Assembly: GCA_023400985.1 (NCBI GenBank)
Contig: JAEXEN010000001.1
Span: 38,387 to 102,386 of the forward strand
Direction of reading: 5' to 3'
DNA from: Bacillota bacterium
GTDB taxonomy: Bacteria > Bacillota > Clostridia > Christensenellales > CAG-138
DNA length: 64,000 nucleotides
The notes under the pieces are model-generated. The model did no database searches and was not told where the DNA came from. It worked only from the letters and a program-made list of their open reading frames with translations. This document shows, piece by piece, positions 26,293 to 34,876 of this stretch. Numbering within the stretch: position 1 is the first letter of the stretch; each line of letters opens with the position of its first letter. The translations under genes were made by a program, and so were the position numbers.

Positions 26293-27738
26293 ATGGCTGA
26301 AAAAACGAAAAGCATCATCGAACGTATTTTGATACCCGTCCTTCTGGCTGCCGCGCTTATCGCGGTCAGCCTTTGGGGCTCCTCGCAGGCGGCGCGCGCG
26401 GAGGATTACAAGCGCAGCACCGCGGATATGTACAAACGTTCCTTTATGGAGTTGGCGGACGGCTTTTCCAACATCGAAAAAACGCTCTCCAAGCTCATGG
26501 TCGTCAACTCCCCCGCGCAATACGTGCTTCTCTTGGACGATATATGGCGGCAGAGCGGCACCTGCGTGGGGCTGATGTCGCAGATACCCTCCTCGCACCT
26601 CGATACGGCGGAGCTCAACCGCTTCGTTGTGCAGCTTGGGGATTACGCGCATGCACTCACCAAGAGCTCGCTCGCAGGCAAGCCCATGACCGAGGAGGAC
26701 ACCAAGCAGTTGCAGGACCTGTATACCGCCTGCGTCGATATTGCAAACGATCTGAATACGCGCGTGCAAAACGGCGATATCCCCAATACCATCATCACCA
26801 ACGAGCAATATTATACCTCCGCTTCGGACGTGGAAAATGAGACCGCGCAGGGCGGTGAAAACGACCAGGCCGGCGACGAAACCTCCGACGAGGCAAATCA
26901 GGCCGGCGAGGCGGCGGGCAATACGGAGGGCAGCGACAAGCAGCAGGAGGAAAGCCTCAGCAAGTTCCCCGTGCTCATCTACGACGGCCCGTATTCCGAA
27001 AGCTCGGAAAACCGCGAGCCGCGCGGGCTTACCGGAAACAAGGTGAGCGAGGGCGAGGCGCTTGGCGTAGCGATGGGTATAGCGGGTGACGGTGTGCAAC
27101 TGAGCTACAGCGGCCCCACCGACGGTTCAATACCCACTTACGAATTTGAATCCGTCACGGAGGACGGCCGTTACGTCTATATTTCCATCACGCAGCAGGG
27201 TGGAAAGCTCCTCACCATGATGAAGGCGGCCAAGAGCGATCGCGATGGGATTCCCGAGGACGAAGCGGAGCGCAACCGCTACCGCGACGCGGCTGTCAAG
27301 TACCTTTCGGATCAGGGTTACGGCGAAATGCGTGCCACCTATGCGCAGTATTACGGCGGCGCGGCACTCATCAACTGTGCAGCGGTGCAAAACGATGTGA
27401 TCCTCTACAGCGACCTCATCAAGGTATGGGTGGACCGCGAGGATATGGAGATCATCGGTGTGGACGCGCGCAATTACTTCTTCAACCACATCGAACGGCA
27501 GCTTGAGCAGCCGGCGATCACCCTGGAAGAAGCGCAGGGTTATGTTTCCCAGAACCTCACCGTGCAAAGCAACGCCGTCGCGCTCATCCCCATCACCCCG
27601 CAGACCGAGAGGCTCTGCTACGAGTTCAAAGGCGTTTATGGCGAAAACGAGTACATCGTGTACATCAACGCACAGACGGGCGAGGAAGAGCAAATCTTCC
27701 AGATCATCAAGACGGAAAATGGACAGCTGGTCATGTAG
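26293..27738 (+). CDS. ypeB: Germination protein YpeB
   Basis: A 481-residue protein directly after sleB. It has an N-terminal membrane helix (about 12-33, VLLAAALIAVSLWGSSQAA), a helical region with SFMELADGFSNIEKTLSKLMVVNS, an acidic Gln/Asn-rich linker near 190-225, and C-terminal PepSY-like repeats (VSEGEALGVA, ITLEEAQGYV, YIVYINAQTGEEEQI). YpeB is needed to place and stabilise SleB in the dormant spore, and the two are almost always in one operon. AGAGG lies before the ATG. A terminator follows. The acidic linker is the part least like that of Bacillus, judged from memory. Confidence 0.93.
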   Translation: MAEKTKSIIERILIPVLLAAALIAVSLWGSSQAARAEDYKRSTADMYKRSFMELADGFSNIEKTLSKLMVVNSPAQYVLLLDDIWRQSGTCVGLMSQIPSSHLDTAELNRFVVQLGDYAHALTKSSLAGKPMTEEDTKQLQDLYTACVDIANDLNTRVQNGDIPNTIITNEQYYTSASDVENETAQGGENDQAGDETSDEANQAGEAAGNTEGSDKQQEESLSKFPVLIYDGPYSESSENREPRGLTGNKVSEGEALGVAMGIAGDGVQLSYSGPTDGSIPTYEFESVTEDGRYVYISITQQGGKLLTMMKAAKSDRDGIPEDEAERNRYRDAAVKYLSDQGYGEMRATYAQYYGGAALINCAAVQNDVILYSDLIKVWVDREDMEIIGVDARNYFFNHIERQLEQPAITLEEAQGYVSQNLTVQSNAVALIPITPQTERLCYEFKGVYGENEYIVYINAQTGEEEQIFQIIKTENGQLVM

Positions 27739-27756
27739 AAAAAACGAGAGCAAAAA

Positions 27757-27793
27757 AAGGGGCTGTTGCAGTGAAGATGCGGCAGCCCCTTCG
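27757..27793 (+). terminator. Rho-independent terminator of the spoIIR-sleB-ypeB operon
   Basis: GGGGCTG and CAGCCCC pair around a 17-nt loop, 20 bp after the ypeB stop; TTC follows. Confidence 0.65.
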
Positions 27794-28157
27794 CATGAAT
27801 TATGATGTATGTGACTTAATACTTTCCGAAATCGCCTTGCGCTACGGGCTTTGCATCTGCCTTGGGCGGCGCGGCTTTTTAAAGCGACGTGCCTCCCGCA
27901 GACTGAGAAGCGCTCCCTTTCAGTCTGGACTGCGCAACGGTGCCCTTAAGCCGCATGCAACTAAAAATGCATAATTGCAGGTTTACAGTTCACCGCGTCC
28001 AAAACAAAAAAAGGCCGGACGGTTTCCGAGTCTCGGGAACCGCCCGGCTTTAGGTGGATATATCTGGGGAGTGAAGCCGTAAAATGCAGAAGGCCCGAAG
28101 GGGATCCTTTATTTCGCTTCGCTTCATTCAGAATGACAGATGGGAACTCGGCGCGTC
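27794..28157. other. Intergenic region between convergent units; no gene seen
   Basis: Only a strong terminator-type hairpin (28014-28048) was found. The rest shows no ribosome site or recognisable protein. Confidence 0.5.
28005..28048 (-). terminator. Rho-independent terminator of the holin/endopeptidase unit
   Basis: On the minus strand GCCGGGCGGTTCCCG and CGGAAACCGTCCGGC form a long stem followed by CTTTTTTTG. Confidence 0.85.
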
Positions 28158-28589
28158 CTACGCGCCGGTATTTTTACCGTCGCCGTCCTTTTTCTCCAAA
28201 CCCGCGTCCAGCTTTTCGAGCACCTCTTTAAGTATTTTCGGCAGCGGCACGCCCATTTCGGATACGTTTTCGAGGATGGATATTCCCTCGTTGGCAATAT
28301 AAAACACGCATACGGACGCGCGCACCGCCTCGTTGGTGGCGGGTACCAGCTTATCGAGCAGGGACGCAAGCGCCACCAGCACGAAGATCGCCACTTTTTT
28401 CAGCAGTCCCCGAAAGCCCTCGGAGCTCGATAGCTTATGCGCGAAGGCCGCGCTCATCACACCCGTGATATAATCGAGCGCCACGACGGCAACAAGTGCT
28501 ATGATGAGGGCGTCGCAGGGACCGAACAGGTAAACAAGCGCCCCGCCGATGGCGGCAAGTACGGCTTTTACGGTCATTTCAAAATTCAT
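28158..28589 (-). CDS. Phage-type holin (TcdE/Cph1 holin family)
   Basis: A 143-residue membrane protein with about three hydrophobic helices. The pattern LVAVVALDYITGVMSAAFAHKLSS, followed by GLLKKVAIFVLVALASLLDKL, is the core of the phage holin family that includes clostridial TcdE. The C-terminal tail is charged (KLDAGLEKKDGDGK), as in holins. It follows the NlpC/P60 gene by 21 bp on the same strand, so the two form a holin-hydrolase cassette. No phage structural genes lie nearby. It may be a relic or a domesticated release system, as TcdE is for clostridial toxins. Confidence 0.88.
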   Translation of the reverse strand: MNFEMTVKAVLAAIGGALVYLFGPCDALIIALVAVVALDYITGVMSAAFAHKLSSSEGFRGLLKKVAIFVLVALASLLDKLVPATNEAVRASVCVFYIANEGISILENVSEMGVPLPKILKEVLEKLDAGLEKKDGDGKNTGA

Positions 28590-28610
28590 ATACTTTCGTT
28601 CCTTTCTATT

Positions 28611-29336
28611 TTACGTTTTTTTCTTAAGCCACGCGGCGTAACAGTAACCGCGCATATATCCCTTTTCCGTTTTTTTTACGACATCCGCCCAGCCGTTTTC
28701 CATGTTTAGTACGATCGCGCTTTCGCCTTTCGATACCTTGCCGACGATGTTGTAGCTATTTTCGCTGTCCGGCGTTTTGCGAAGGTTCACATAGGTCGCG
28801 CCGTCGTAAAAGTAGTCCGCGGGAAATTCGTTTTGCGGCTCCTCCTCCTCGTCCTTAAAGAGCGGCGCAAACCTGCCGTAGCGGTTCCAGTAGCCCTTGC
28901 CGCTTTGGTCGATAAACTGCTGCACCACACCGTAATCCCGGCCCTTGGCCTCGATCACCTGCCCGTCGCCGATGTAGACGCCCACATGGTGGATCTTTAT
29001 ACCGTTATGGCGGAACACGAAATCCCCGGGCAGGAGCTCTTCGCGTGTTTTTAGTTCCTTGCACATTTCAAACAGCCCACGCGAGCTTACGTCGCTCTTT
29101 AACAGGCCGTTGTTCAAAAGAAAATAGACGATGAGCCCCGAGCAGTCGAACGCTGCGATGTAGCTTTTGCCCTCCGCGACGCGCTTTTTCCATAAAGCGA
29201 CGGCGCGAGACGCGTTGATCGCGCTTGTTTCGCGCTTTTTGATCCACTCCTCGGTGATCTTCGTTTCGCCCTGGCCGCCCCAAACATAGATGCAGCCCAG
29301 CTGTTTCTTCAAATACTCGATAAATTGACGGAGCAT
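28611..29336 (-). CDS. Endolysin-like NlpC/P60 endopeptidase with C-terminal SH3 domain
   Basis: A 241-residue protein. The start at 29336 follows GGAGGT. The NlpC/P60 domain (about 1-150) has catalytic Cys in AAFDCSGLIVYFL, His in KIHHVGVYIGDGQVIEAKG, and a third polar residue region GRDYGVV. An SH3b-type wall-binding domain follows (about 170-241): YVNLRKTPDSENSYNIVGKV and WADVVKKTEKGYMRGYCYAAWL. There is no signal peptide, which fits export through a holin, whose gene is next. NlpC/P60 plus SH3 is typical of phage endolysins of clostridia. Confidence 0.88.
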   Translation of the reverse strand: MLRQFIEYLKKQLGCIYVWGGQGETKITEEWIKKRETSAINASRAVALWKKRVAEGKSYIAAFDCSGLIVYFLLNNGLLKSDVSSRGLFEMCKELKTREELLPGDFVFRHNGIKIHHVGVYIGDGQVIEAKGRDYGVVQQFIDQSGKGYWNRYGRFAPLFKDEEEEPQNEFPADYFYDGATYVNLRKTPDSENSYNIVGKVSKGESAIVLNMENGWADVVKKTEKGYMRGYCYAAWLKKKT

Positions 29337-29545
29337 GTTCTTTACCTCCATTTTTGTTGAGCATACCGGAGCCGGACCGCAAAGGTTCGGCTCCGCTTAC
29401 CTTGGTATACTCCATATATGTGTTCACTCCGCGCGAGTTGTGCCGGTATCGCCCGCACCCACAGCTGGTTTTTTATCTTTTCAAAAATAGAAGGGGCCGC
29501 CGCTGCTTTTTTTGCTGCGACAGCCCCATTTTTATTCCTGCCAGA

Positions 29546-30934
29546 TTACTTGCTTTTCAATGTCATCGACCTGACCAGCTTGAACTTCTTTTCCGTGTAG
29601 GGTGCGAACCTGATCGGAAGATCGACGGCGAGAGACTTCTTCACCACGCTTTTATAGTGACTGAACGTATCGAAGCTCGCTTTGCCGTGGTATCCGCCCA
29701 TGCCGCTTTCACCCACCCCGCCAAACGGCACGTAGTGCGTTCCGGCATGGATCAAGGTATCGTTCACACACCCTCCGCCGTAGGTCATTTTGCGCATGAC
29801 GGCTTCTTCGCGCTTTCTATCCTTCGTAAAGTAATAGAACGCAAGAGGCTTGGCCAAGGTGTTGAGATAGTCGATGGTCCCATTTAGGTCGCGATAGGTC
29901 ATTATGGGAAGGAGGGGCCCGAATATCTCCTCTTTCATCACGGGAGAGTCCCAGTTTGCCCCGTCGAGTATCGTGGGGCTGATCTGAAGCGTATCCTCGT
30001 TTACTTCGCCTCCAAACGCCTTGCGCTCGCTTTGCATCAACCCCTTGAGCCTGTCGAAATGCTTGCGGTTGACGATCCTCGTATACGAATCCGAGGTTTG
30101 CGCGTGTTCGCCGACGCAGGCAATGATATGCTTTTTCAGCTGCTCTATAAAAGCCTCCCGCACGCTTTGATGCACAAGGATATAGTCGGGCGCGACGCAG
30201 GTCTGCCCAGCGTTGACCAGTTTCCCCCAAACGATCCGCTTGGCGGCCTTATCTAAATCGGCGGTCTCATCCACCAGACAGGGGCTTTTCCCGCCGAGCT
30301 CCAAAGTGAGCGGCGTCAGGTGCTCCGCAGCGGCGCGCATCACGACCTTGCCCACCTCGTAACTGCCCGTAAAGAAAATATAGTCGTATTTCTGCTGCAA
30401 AAGGAACTGGTTCGCCTCACGGTTTCCCCGGACGACGGCCACATGCCGCGTATTAAAAGCCTCCGACAGAATTGTTTCGATAACCGCCGCGCAGCTTTGC
30501 GTATATTCTGAAGGCTTCACCATTACGCAGTTTCCCGCGGCGACGGCGCCCACAAGCGGTGCAAGCGTCAGCTGAATGGGATAATTCCATGGAGACATCA
30601 CTAAAACCACGCCGTAGGGCTCCGGGTACATATACGATGTGCTCTTGAAAAACTCTGCGGGAGACGGATAGCGCTTCCTTTTGTTCAAGCGGTCGATATG
30701 CTTCAAAAAGTACTCTATCTCGTTCATCACAATGTGGAATTCCATGATATAGGCTTCCGTCTTGGGCCGTAGAAGGTCCTTATGTAAGGCGTCATAAATA
30801 TCGTTTTCATGCTGCATGATCGCTCTTTTCAAGGATACAAGCGCCTTCTTGCGCGCTTCTACGGGCAGCGTTGCACCGCTTAAGTAGTACTCGCGCTGGC
30901 TGTTGACGACGATCTGCGTTTTTTCCTTATCCAT
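29546..30934 (-). CDS. Aldehyde dehydrogenase (class 3-like, NAD(P)-dependent)
   Basis: A 462-residue enzyme; the start at 30934 follows AAAGGA, while the frame stays open to 31051 without another ribosome site. It has catalytic Cys in NAGQTCVAPDYILV, catalytic Glu in TLELGGKSPCLV, the cofactor loop FFTGSYEVGKVVM and SPWNYPIQLTLAPLVGAVAAGN. The ~460-residue length and the C-terminal GESGMGGYHGKASFDTFSH are those of class 3/YwdH-type enzymes, which oxidise medium- and long-chain or aromatic aldehydes. No metabolic neighbour narrows the substrate; it could be a detoxification enzyme. Confidence 0.94.
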   Translation of the reverse strand: MDKEKTQIVVNSQREYYLSGATLPVEARKKALVSLKRAIMQHENDIYDALHKDLLRPKTEAYIMEFHIVMNEIEYFLKHIDRLNKRKRYPSPAEFFKSTSYMYPEPYGVVLVMSPWNYPIQLTLAPLVGAVAAGNCVMVKPSEYTQSCAAVIETILSEAFNTRHVAVVRGNREANQFLLQQKYDYIFFTGSYEVGKVVMRAAAEHLTPLTLELGGKSPCLVDETADLDKAAKRIVWGKLVNAGQTCVAPDYILVHQSVREAFIEQLKKHIIACVGEHAQTSDSYTRIVNRKHFDRLKGLMQSERKAFGGEVNEDTLQISPTILDGANWDSPVMKEEIFGPLLPIMTYRDLNGTIDYLNTLAKPLAFYYFTKDRKREEAVMRKMTYGGGCVNDTLIHAGTHYVPFGGVGESGMGGYHGKASFDTFSHYKSVVKKSLAVDLPIRFAPYTEKKFKLVRSMTLKSK

Positions 30935-31173
30935 ATCCGAATATCCTTTCTTCGCAATACGGCGTTTCGCTTCTTTATTGATTATCATAGCATAAAAAGG
31001 AACGCTTATTAAAGCAGGCAGCTTTGAACTGTTATGCATTTTTGATTTCAATTTATTGATTTTTGCTTATTGACCTTTACCATGACAATTCTGCCGCTTG
31101 CTTTTCTGCATTTTTGCTCTACCGTCGCACACGGCTTCATAACCATAGACAAAAGGAATCGGGAGGCTTTGCC

Positions 31174-31680
31174 ATGGAACGTTCCAATCAGTACCATTTA
31201 AATCTGCCTTACCCCACTGTCACGGTAACAAAGTGCGATTTTAAATACGCCGACATGATTTCCGATGCCTATGCCGGGCGCGGTTCCGAAACCACCGCCA
31301 TTGCCCAATACCGCGCCCACGCGCTCTATTTGCAGGACCGTTCTGAGATTTTAGCGGCCTACCGGGGAATCTCGGAAGCGGAGATGACCCACCAGGATCT
31401 TTTGGGTGGTCTTGTGATCCAGCTTTGCGCTTTCCCCAAGCTGCTGTCCGGTGTTACCAAGCAGTTCTGGAATGGCAGTTTTCCCGTATACGAATGCCGC
31501 CTCCTTCCTATCCTCCTCGCGGATATTCAGGGGGAGCACGACGCTATCGCCCATTACCGACGCCTCATCGCCTGCATTCAAAACGAAAGCATCCAAGCCC
31601 TGCTGGGACGGATTATTTTGGATGAACAGCTCCACGTAGAAATCCTGCAATCCCTCGTTGACCGCTATGGGAATACATAA
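31174..31680 (+). CDS. Ferritin-like diiron-type domain protein
   Basis: A 168-residue all-helical protein. The start at 31174 follows GGGAGG; the upstream part of the frame has no ribosome site. Helix motifs spaced like those of ferritin-like/rubrerythrin domains are ETTAIAQYRAH, EAEMTHQDLL, GEHDAIAHYRRLI and DEQLHVEILQSL, which offer Glu and His ligands (E, ExxxH, E, ExxH) for a two-metal site. There is no rubredoxin domain. Spore-former genomes hold several such proteins of uncertain role (peroxide reduction, Mn-catalase-like, or coat-associated). Lipid binding or a structural role cannot be excluded. Confidence 0.75.
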   Translation: MERSNQYHLNLPYPTVTVTKCDFKYADMISDAYAGRGSETTAIAQYRAHALYLQDRSEILAAYRGISEAEMTHQDLLGGLVIQLCAFPKLLSGVTKQFWNGSFPVYECRLLPILLADIQGEHDAIAHYRRLIACIQNESIQALLGRIILDEQLHVEILQSLVDRYGNT

Positions 31681-31731
31681 GGGAAGGGGCTACATCACTT
31701 TACCGGCCTTGCCAATATAAAGAAAGCGCAT

Positions 31732-31772
31732 CATCAAAAAGCATGGAGGAGAACAAACTACATTCTAGAATA
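31732..31772 (-). repeat. Upstream element R2, copy b, with degenerate promoter
   Basis: About three quarters of the bases match the element at 11447-11487 and it is similar to 33065-33104. The -35 reads TTGATG and the position of the -10 reads TGGCAA, so this copy probably no longer drives transcription. It faces toward the 3' end of the ferritin-like gene. Confidence 0.5.
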
Positions 31773-31834
31773 GCGAACGCTCGTGCTCCCTTCTGGCAAA
31801 TAAGGCGTCCTGCGCATAGGGAGCACAAGTCGCA

Positions 31835-31875
31835 AAAATCCGGTTTTTGATTACGGGAATGAGAGGTTTTAGTAT
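31835..31875. repeat. Degenerate repeat R1, copy b
   Basis: The partner of 10848-10888. On the minus strand the frame reads KPLIPVIKNRIF and then PYAQDALFARR without a plausible start. Confidence 0.5.
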
Positions 31876-31919
31876 GCACAGGAGGACCAACCATCCTCAG
31901 TAACTCTGTTAAAGAGAAA

Positions 31920-31953
31920 GTCGGAAGCTGAACATGATTATTTAGCTTCCGAC
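31920..31953 (-). terminator. Rho-independent terminator of the AraC-type gene
   Basis: GTCGGAAGCT and AGCTTCCGAC form a 10-bp stem followed on the minus strand by TTTCTCTTT. Confidence 0.85.
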
Positions 31954-31985
31954 CCTCGTTTAGACGTAAAAGTCTGCGCTACCGG

Positions 31986-32933
31986 TCATGATGTTCTCCT
32001 GATCGGCAACCAAAGCTTAAATCCGGCCAAGCCGCTATCGCCCACCAACTGCCCGGTAAACCATTCCGTATGGAATATATGTTCCTCATAATATGGCCGT
32101 TCCTGCAAATCAAACTCATAGCCGCCCATTTCTTCAAGGCATTCTTTCATAACTCCATATGCGGTTTGCATGGACGAGCCTACGTCAATATTCCCTGCAT
32201 CGTTATACTCATCTAGGGCTACATCCCCAATAAGATACAATCCTTTTGGCGCTTCGGACACTTCCGAGCGTGAGCAGAAAGCGGAGTCAGCTTCATGGTC
32301 AAAAAGAAACATATGAAAGATATACTCGTGTTCTCCCATCTCTTCATCGGGGTGATGCTCTTCACCATCCGGGTGATGGCCCTTCGGCGCACAACCGATA
32401 TATCGGCGCGCAGCATAATCTTTAATGTTTTTAACTACCCAATCTTTTAAAAGATTCCCTGCCGCTTCCTCCGGCCCACGGCAATCCACTTTAAAAGAAA
32501 TCACCTTTTCATTGTTATGTTCCTCGATCCGTACGATCGGTTTTGTTCCCATGCTAAAATTCCCTCCATTCATGACGATCTGAAAAGAGAGCCGCGGATA
32601 GTTGGTGTATATACCGAGCTTGCGGGTGCTTGTCGGCGATACGCCGTGAAAAGCTTGATATGCGCGGGTAAATGCTGCCGGAGATTCATACCCGTATTTG
32701 AGCGATAGGTCAATCACTTTTACATCGCTGTTGAGTAGTTCATACGCTGCAACAGACAATTTTCTGCCGCGGATATACTCAGTCACAGGGATATCAACTG
32801 CAAAAGTAAACATCCGCTGAAACCGTGATAAAGAGCAACAAGCTATACGGGCCACAGCATTGAGGTCGATTTTCCCCTCCAGATGTTCCTCAATGTAATC
32901 AATTGCAGCATTCATTTTACTCAGCCATTCCAT
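31986..32933 (-). CDS. AraC-family regulator with GyrI-like (effector-binding) C-terminal domain
   Basis: A 315-residue protein. The N-terminal double HTH (about 5-105) has IDLNAVARIACCSLSRFQRMF and VIDLSLKYGYESPAAFTRAY. The C-terminal GyrI-like/Bacterial effector-binding domain (about 130-315) binds small, often toxic amphipathic molecules in relatives such as Rob and SbmC. It is typical of stand-alone stress regulators in Firmicutes. The gene has its own promoter with an upstream element shared with the SnoaL-like gene at 11057-11386, so autoregulation and control of that gene are plausible. A broken copy of the 3' part lies after ligD. Confidence 0.88.
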   Translation of the reverse strand: MEWLSKMNAAIDYIEEHLEGKIDLNAVARIACCSLSRFQRMFTFAVDIPVTEYIRGRKLSVAAYELLNSDVKVIDLSLKYGYESPAAFTRAYQAFHGVSPTSTRKLGIYTNYPRLSFQIVMNGGNFSMGTKPIVRIEEHNNEKVISFKVDCRGPEEAAGNLLKDWVVKNIKDYAARRYIGCAPKGHHPDGEEHHPDEEMGEHEYIFHMFLFDHEADSAFCSRSEVSEAPKGLYLIGDVALDEYNDAGNIDVGSSMQTAYGVMKECLEEMGGYEFDLQERPYYEEHIFHTEWFTGQLVGDSGLAGFKLWLPIRRTS

Positions 32934-33041
32934 ATTCTCACCTCAAGGATAGTATTGCAGGAATTGTATAGAAATGCTTTGCAGAAAACGGCAGCTTTTG
33001 CAAAGTCATTTAACACTTGATTTTTCATTTATCCGCCGATC

Positions 33042-33104
33042 ATCATATCACAACATGAGTTCTTTATCAAAAAGCGGAGGCAGAATAAGTTGCATCTTAG
33101 CATA
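33042..33104 (-). promoter_or_regulatory. Promoter of the AraC-type gene with upstream element R2, copy c
   Basis: On the minus strand TTGATA (33070-33065), 17 bp and TATGAT (33047-33042) lie 109 bp before the start. The ~35 bp upstream of the -35 resemble those of copy a at 11453-11487. Confidence 0.65.
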
Positions 33105-33568
33105 CCCAACTCTTATCTATGCATATGTGAACAGGCGGTACTTCGGCCTATGGGGCACGGTGAGGAAACCTTTGTAGAAGAAAAAAGTCCCGCTCTCCAC
33201 GAAGGAAGATGTGCGGCGGGATTCAATGTTTCAAGGGTCATGCAAGGTTATCCCTTTTCTTGCATTTGTTTACTTTTGCGTGCTCTGTGCATATGTTGAC
33301 ATTAAGGAGTTGTGAGACTGAAACCGTATTACGCCACCCGCCTCAGGCAATGCGCTTGAGCTTCCGGTACTTCCGGACGCGGCTGGCGTTTCTTTGCGAG
33401 TTCTCTCGTTAACGTTCGAAATATCGTTCAGTTCGGCAAACAAAATGCTCCGACCCTGCTGCCACGACATTTTCCATAATTCAGCGGATCTACGTCTATC
33501 AGCCTAACTTCGCTCATAGGGCCTCTGTAAAAAGCTTGACTTTATGTCCATTTGCACATACTTGAAAC
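33105..33568. other. Intergenic region of low coding content, possible gene remnants
   Basis: No supported gene. The minus strand near 33300-33515 has short open frames (one begins MSEVRLIDVDPLNYGK, another runs through GRSILFAELNDISNV), which look like pieces of a frameshifted gene of unknown type. The sequence is more AT-rich and less gene-like than its surroundings. Confidence 0.35.
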
Positions 33569-33865
33569 ATGGAAAACAATAAGTTTCTTTTTGAGCCTCA
33601 AACCCAAGTGATCAACGGGGTGGTGTTCGCCACGGTTCACCCCACTCACACCATACTTCGCAAACAACGTGAGGCGCTCGGGCTTACACAACAGGCTGTT
33701 GCGGATGCTGCCAAAATTAAATTTCGGCAATATGAGCGATACGAATCTGGCGAACGCAGCCTCGACCGCGCATCCTTTCGGATTGGCGTTGGAATATGCC
33801 GCGTGCTCAAGATCAATCCGTTTGACGTTTCGCGAAACTCTACACCGTCAGAGTTCAAATCATAG
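33569..33865 (+). CDS. Small XRE-family HTH protein
   Basis: A 98-residue protein with one HTH_3-type domain (about 25-85): ILRKQREALGLTQQAVADAA, then IKFRQYERYESGERSLDRAS. An N-terminal ~25 residues (FLFEPQTQVINGVVFATVHP) is not recognised. The ribosome site is weak (TTGAAAC), so expression is uncertain. Such short HTH proteins are common in mobile elements; the area has an integrase remnant 3 kb away. It could be an antitoxin, but no toxin partner is seen next to it. Confidence 0.65.
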   Translation: MENNKFLFEPQTQVINGVVFATVHPTHTILRKQREALGLTQQAVADAAKIKFRQYERYESGERSLDRASFRIGVGICRVLKINPFDVSRNSTPSEFKS

Positions 33866-34038
33866 AAGTCATCCGCCGTGAGATAGATGCACCCCTTTGC
33901 ATATATCCTTTATGGCTTCAGTCAATTATGCTTGCAAAGCTTTTTCTGCGCGTGGTTTTTCAATTCACTTATTAGGGGCCTTCTTTACCTGTATAAGTCA
34001 GATGGCGGTTGTAAACCCTAATTATGAGGTGATTAGGT

Positions 34039-34209
34039 GTGAAAATGGATACTCAGGACTATTTGAAAAAAGCACTTCTTGACACCCAAGAACGCGTCAG
34101 GGATTTTATGAATTACTCTGAACATGTCGAGGATAAAAAACTCCGACAGTGTTTTAAGGAATTTGCTCGTCAAGAAGGTTTATGGCACAGGAAATTCAGG
34201 GGTTTCTAA
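34039..34209 (+). CDS. 56-residue helical protein resembling a rubrerythrin-derived short family
   Basis: A GTG start at 34039 follows GAGGTGA with 6-bp spacing. The product (MKMDTQDYLKKALLDTQERV..., ending GLWHRKFRGF) is a predicted two-helix protein with EHVEDKKLRQCFKEFARQEG, a pattern seen in ferritin-like proteins, but too short for a four-helix bundle and without a full metal site. I recall similar ~55-60-residue proteins in Clostridia; the function is unknown. The last ~20 residues may be affected by decay. Confidence 0.5.
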   Translation: MKMDTQDYLKKALLDTQERVRDFMNYSEHVEDKKLRQCFKEFARQEGLWHRKFRGF

Positions 34210-34354
34210 ACAAGAACGGCTGAGCGTGAGCTCCAACCAGCCATGGCGTTTGCCTCGGCAAGCGTGACAGGCGCTACCTTATCCATCCATCCTGTCCCTC
34301 CCTATAATCTCTTTTTTCACTTCGCCGCATATACTGTTGGCAGAGGTGATTGAA

Positions 34355-34876
34355 TTGTCTTCATATGCTTTTTATAAAATTCCGCTTCATCGTTCGCCCA
34401 ACGCTTTTGCCGACGTTGCAGGAAGCCCCGCCTATCCTTCGGTGAAAGGCGTTGTCTATTTTTATCAAACCGAAGCGGGGGTGCTGGTCGTCGCGCATAT
34501 CGAAGGTCTTCCCCAAGGCGCAGAAGATTGTCCTTCTGCTATTTTTGGTTTTCATATCCACGAAAGCGGTCCTTGCTCTGGAACTGCCGAAGAGCCCTTC
34601 GCCAACGTCGGAAGCCATTATAACCCGCACAACTGTCGCCACCCCGCACACGCGGGGGACCTTCCTCCGCTGTTTGGAAACAATGGGCATGCGTTTATGT
34701 CGGTACTTACCAATCGATTTACCACTAGCGAAGTTATTGGGCGTTCGGTTATTATTCATGCCTCTCCCGATGATTTCACGACCCAGCCCTCGGGAAATTC
34801 CGGAGCCATGATTGCCTGCGGCCAAATCCTCCAGCCTCAGTTTTTGCATTTTACTATGCAGATGGAACAACCGTGA
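34355..34876 (+). CDS. Cu,Zn superoxide dismutase-family protein
   Basis: A 173-residue protein starting at TTG 34355, five bases after GAGGTGA; the frame opens earlier but that part holds the ribosome site. All metal ligands seem present: FHIHE (His67, His69, Cu), GSHYNPHNCRHPAHAGDLPP (His88, further His and Asp for Zn) and SVIIHASPDD (His135). A Cys pair (C59 or C74 with C94) and the final Cys of MIACGQI could form the family disulfide. There is no signal peptide, unlike most bacterial SodC, so it may act inside the cell or be spore-associated. It lies in a gene-poor island. Confidence 0.85.
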   Translation: MSSYAFYKIPLHRSPNAFADVAGSPAYPSVKGVVYFYQTEAGVLVVAHIEGLPQGAEDCPSAIFGFHIHESGPCSGTAEEPFANVGSHYNPHNCRHPAHAGDLPPLFGNNGHAFMSVLTNRFTTSEVIGRSVIIHASPDDFTTQPSGNSGAMIACGQILQPQFLHFTMQMEQP

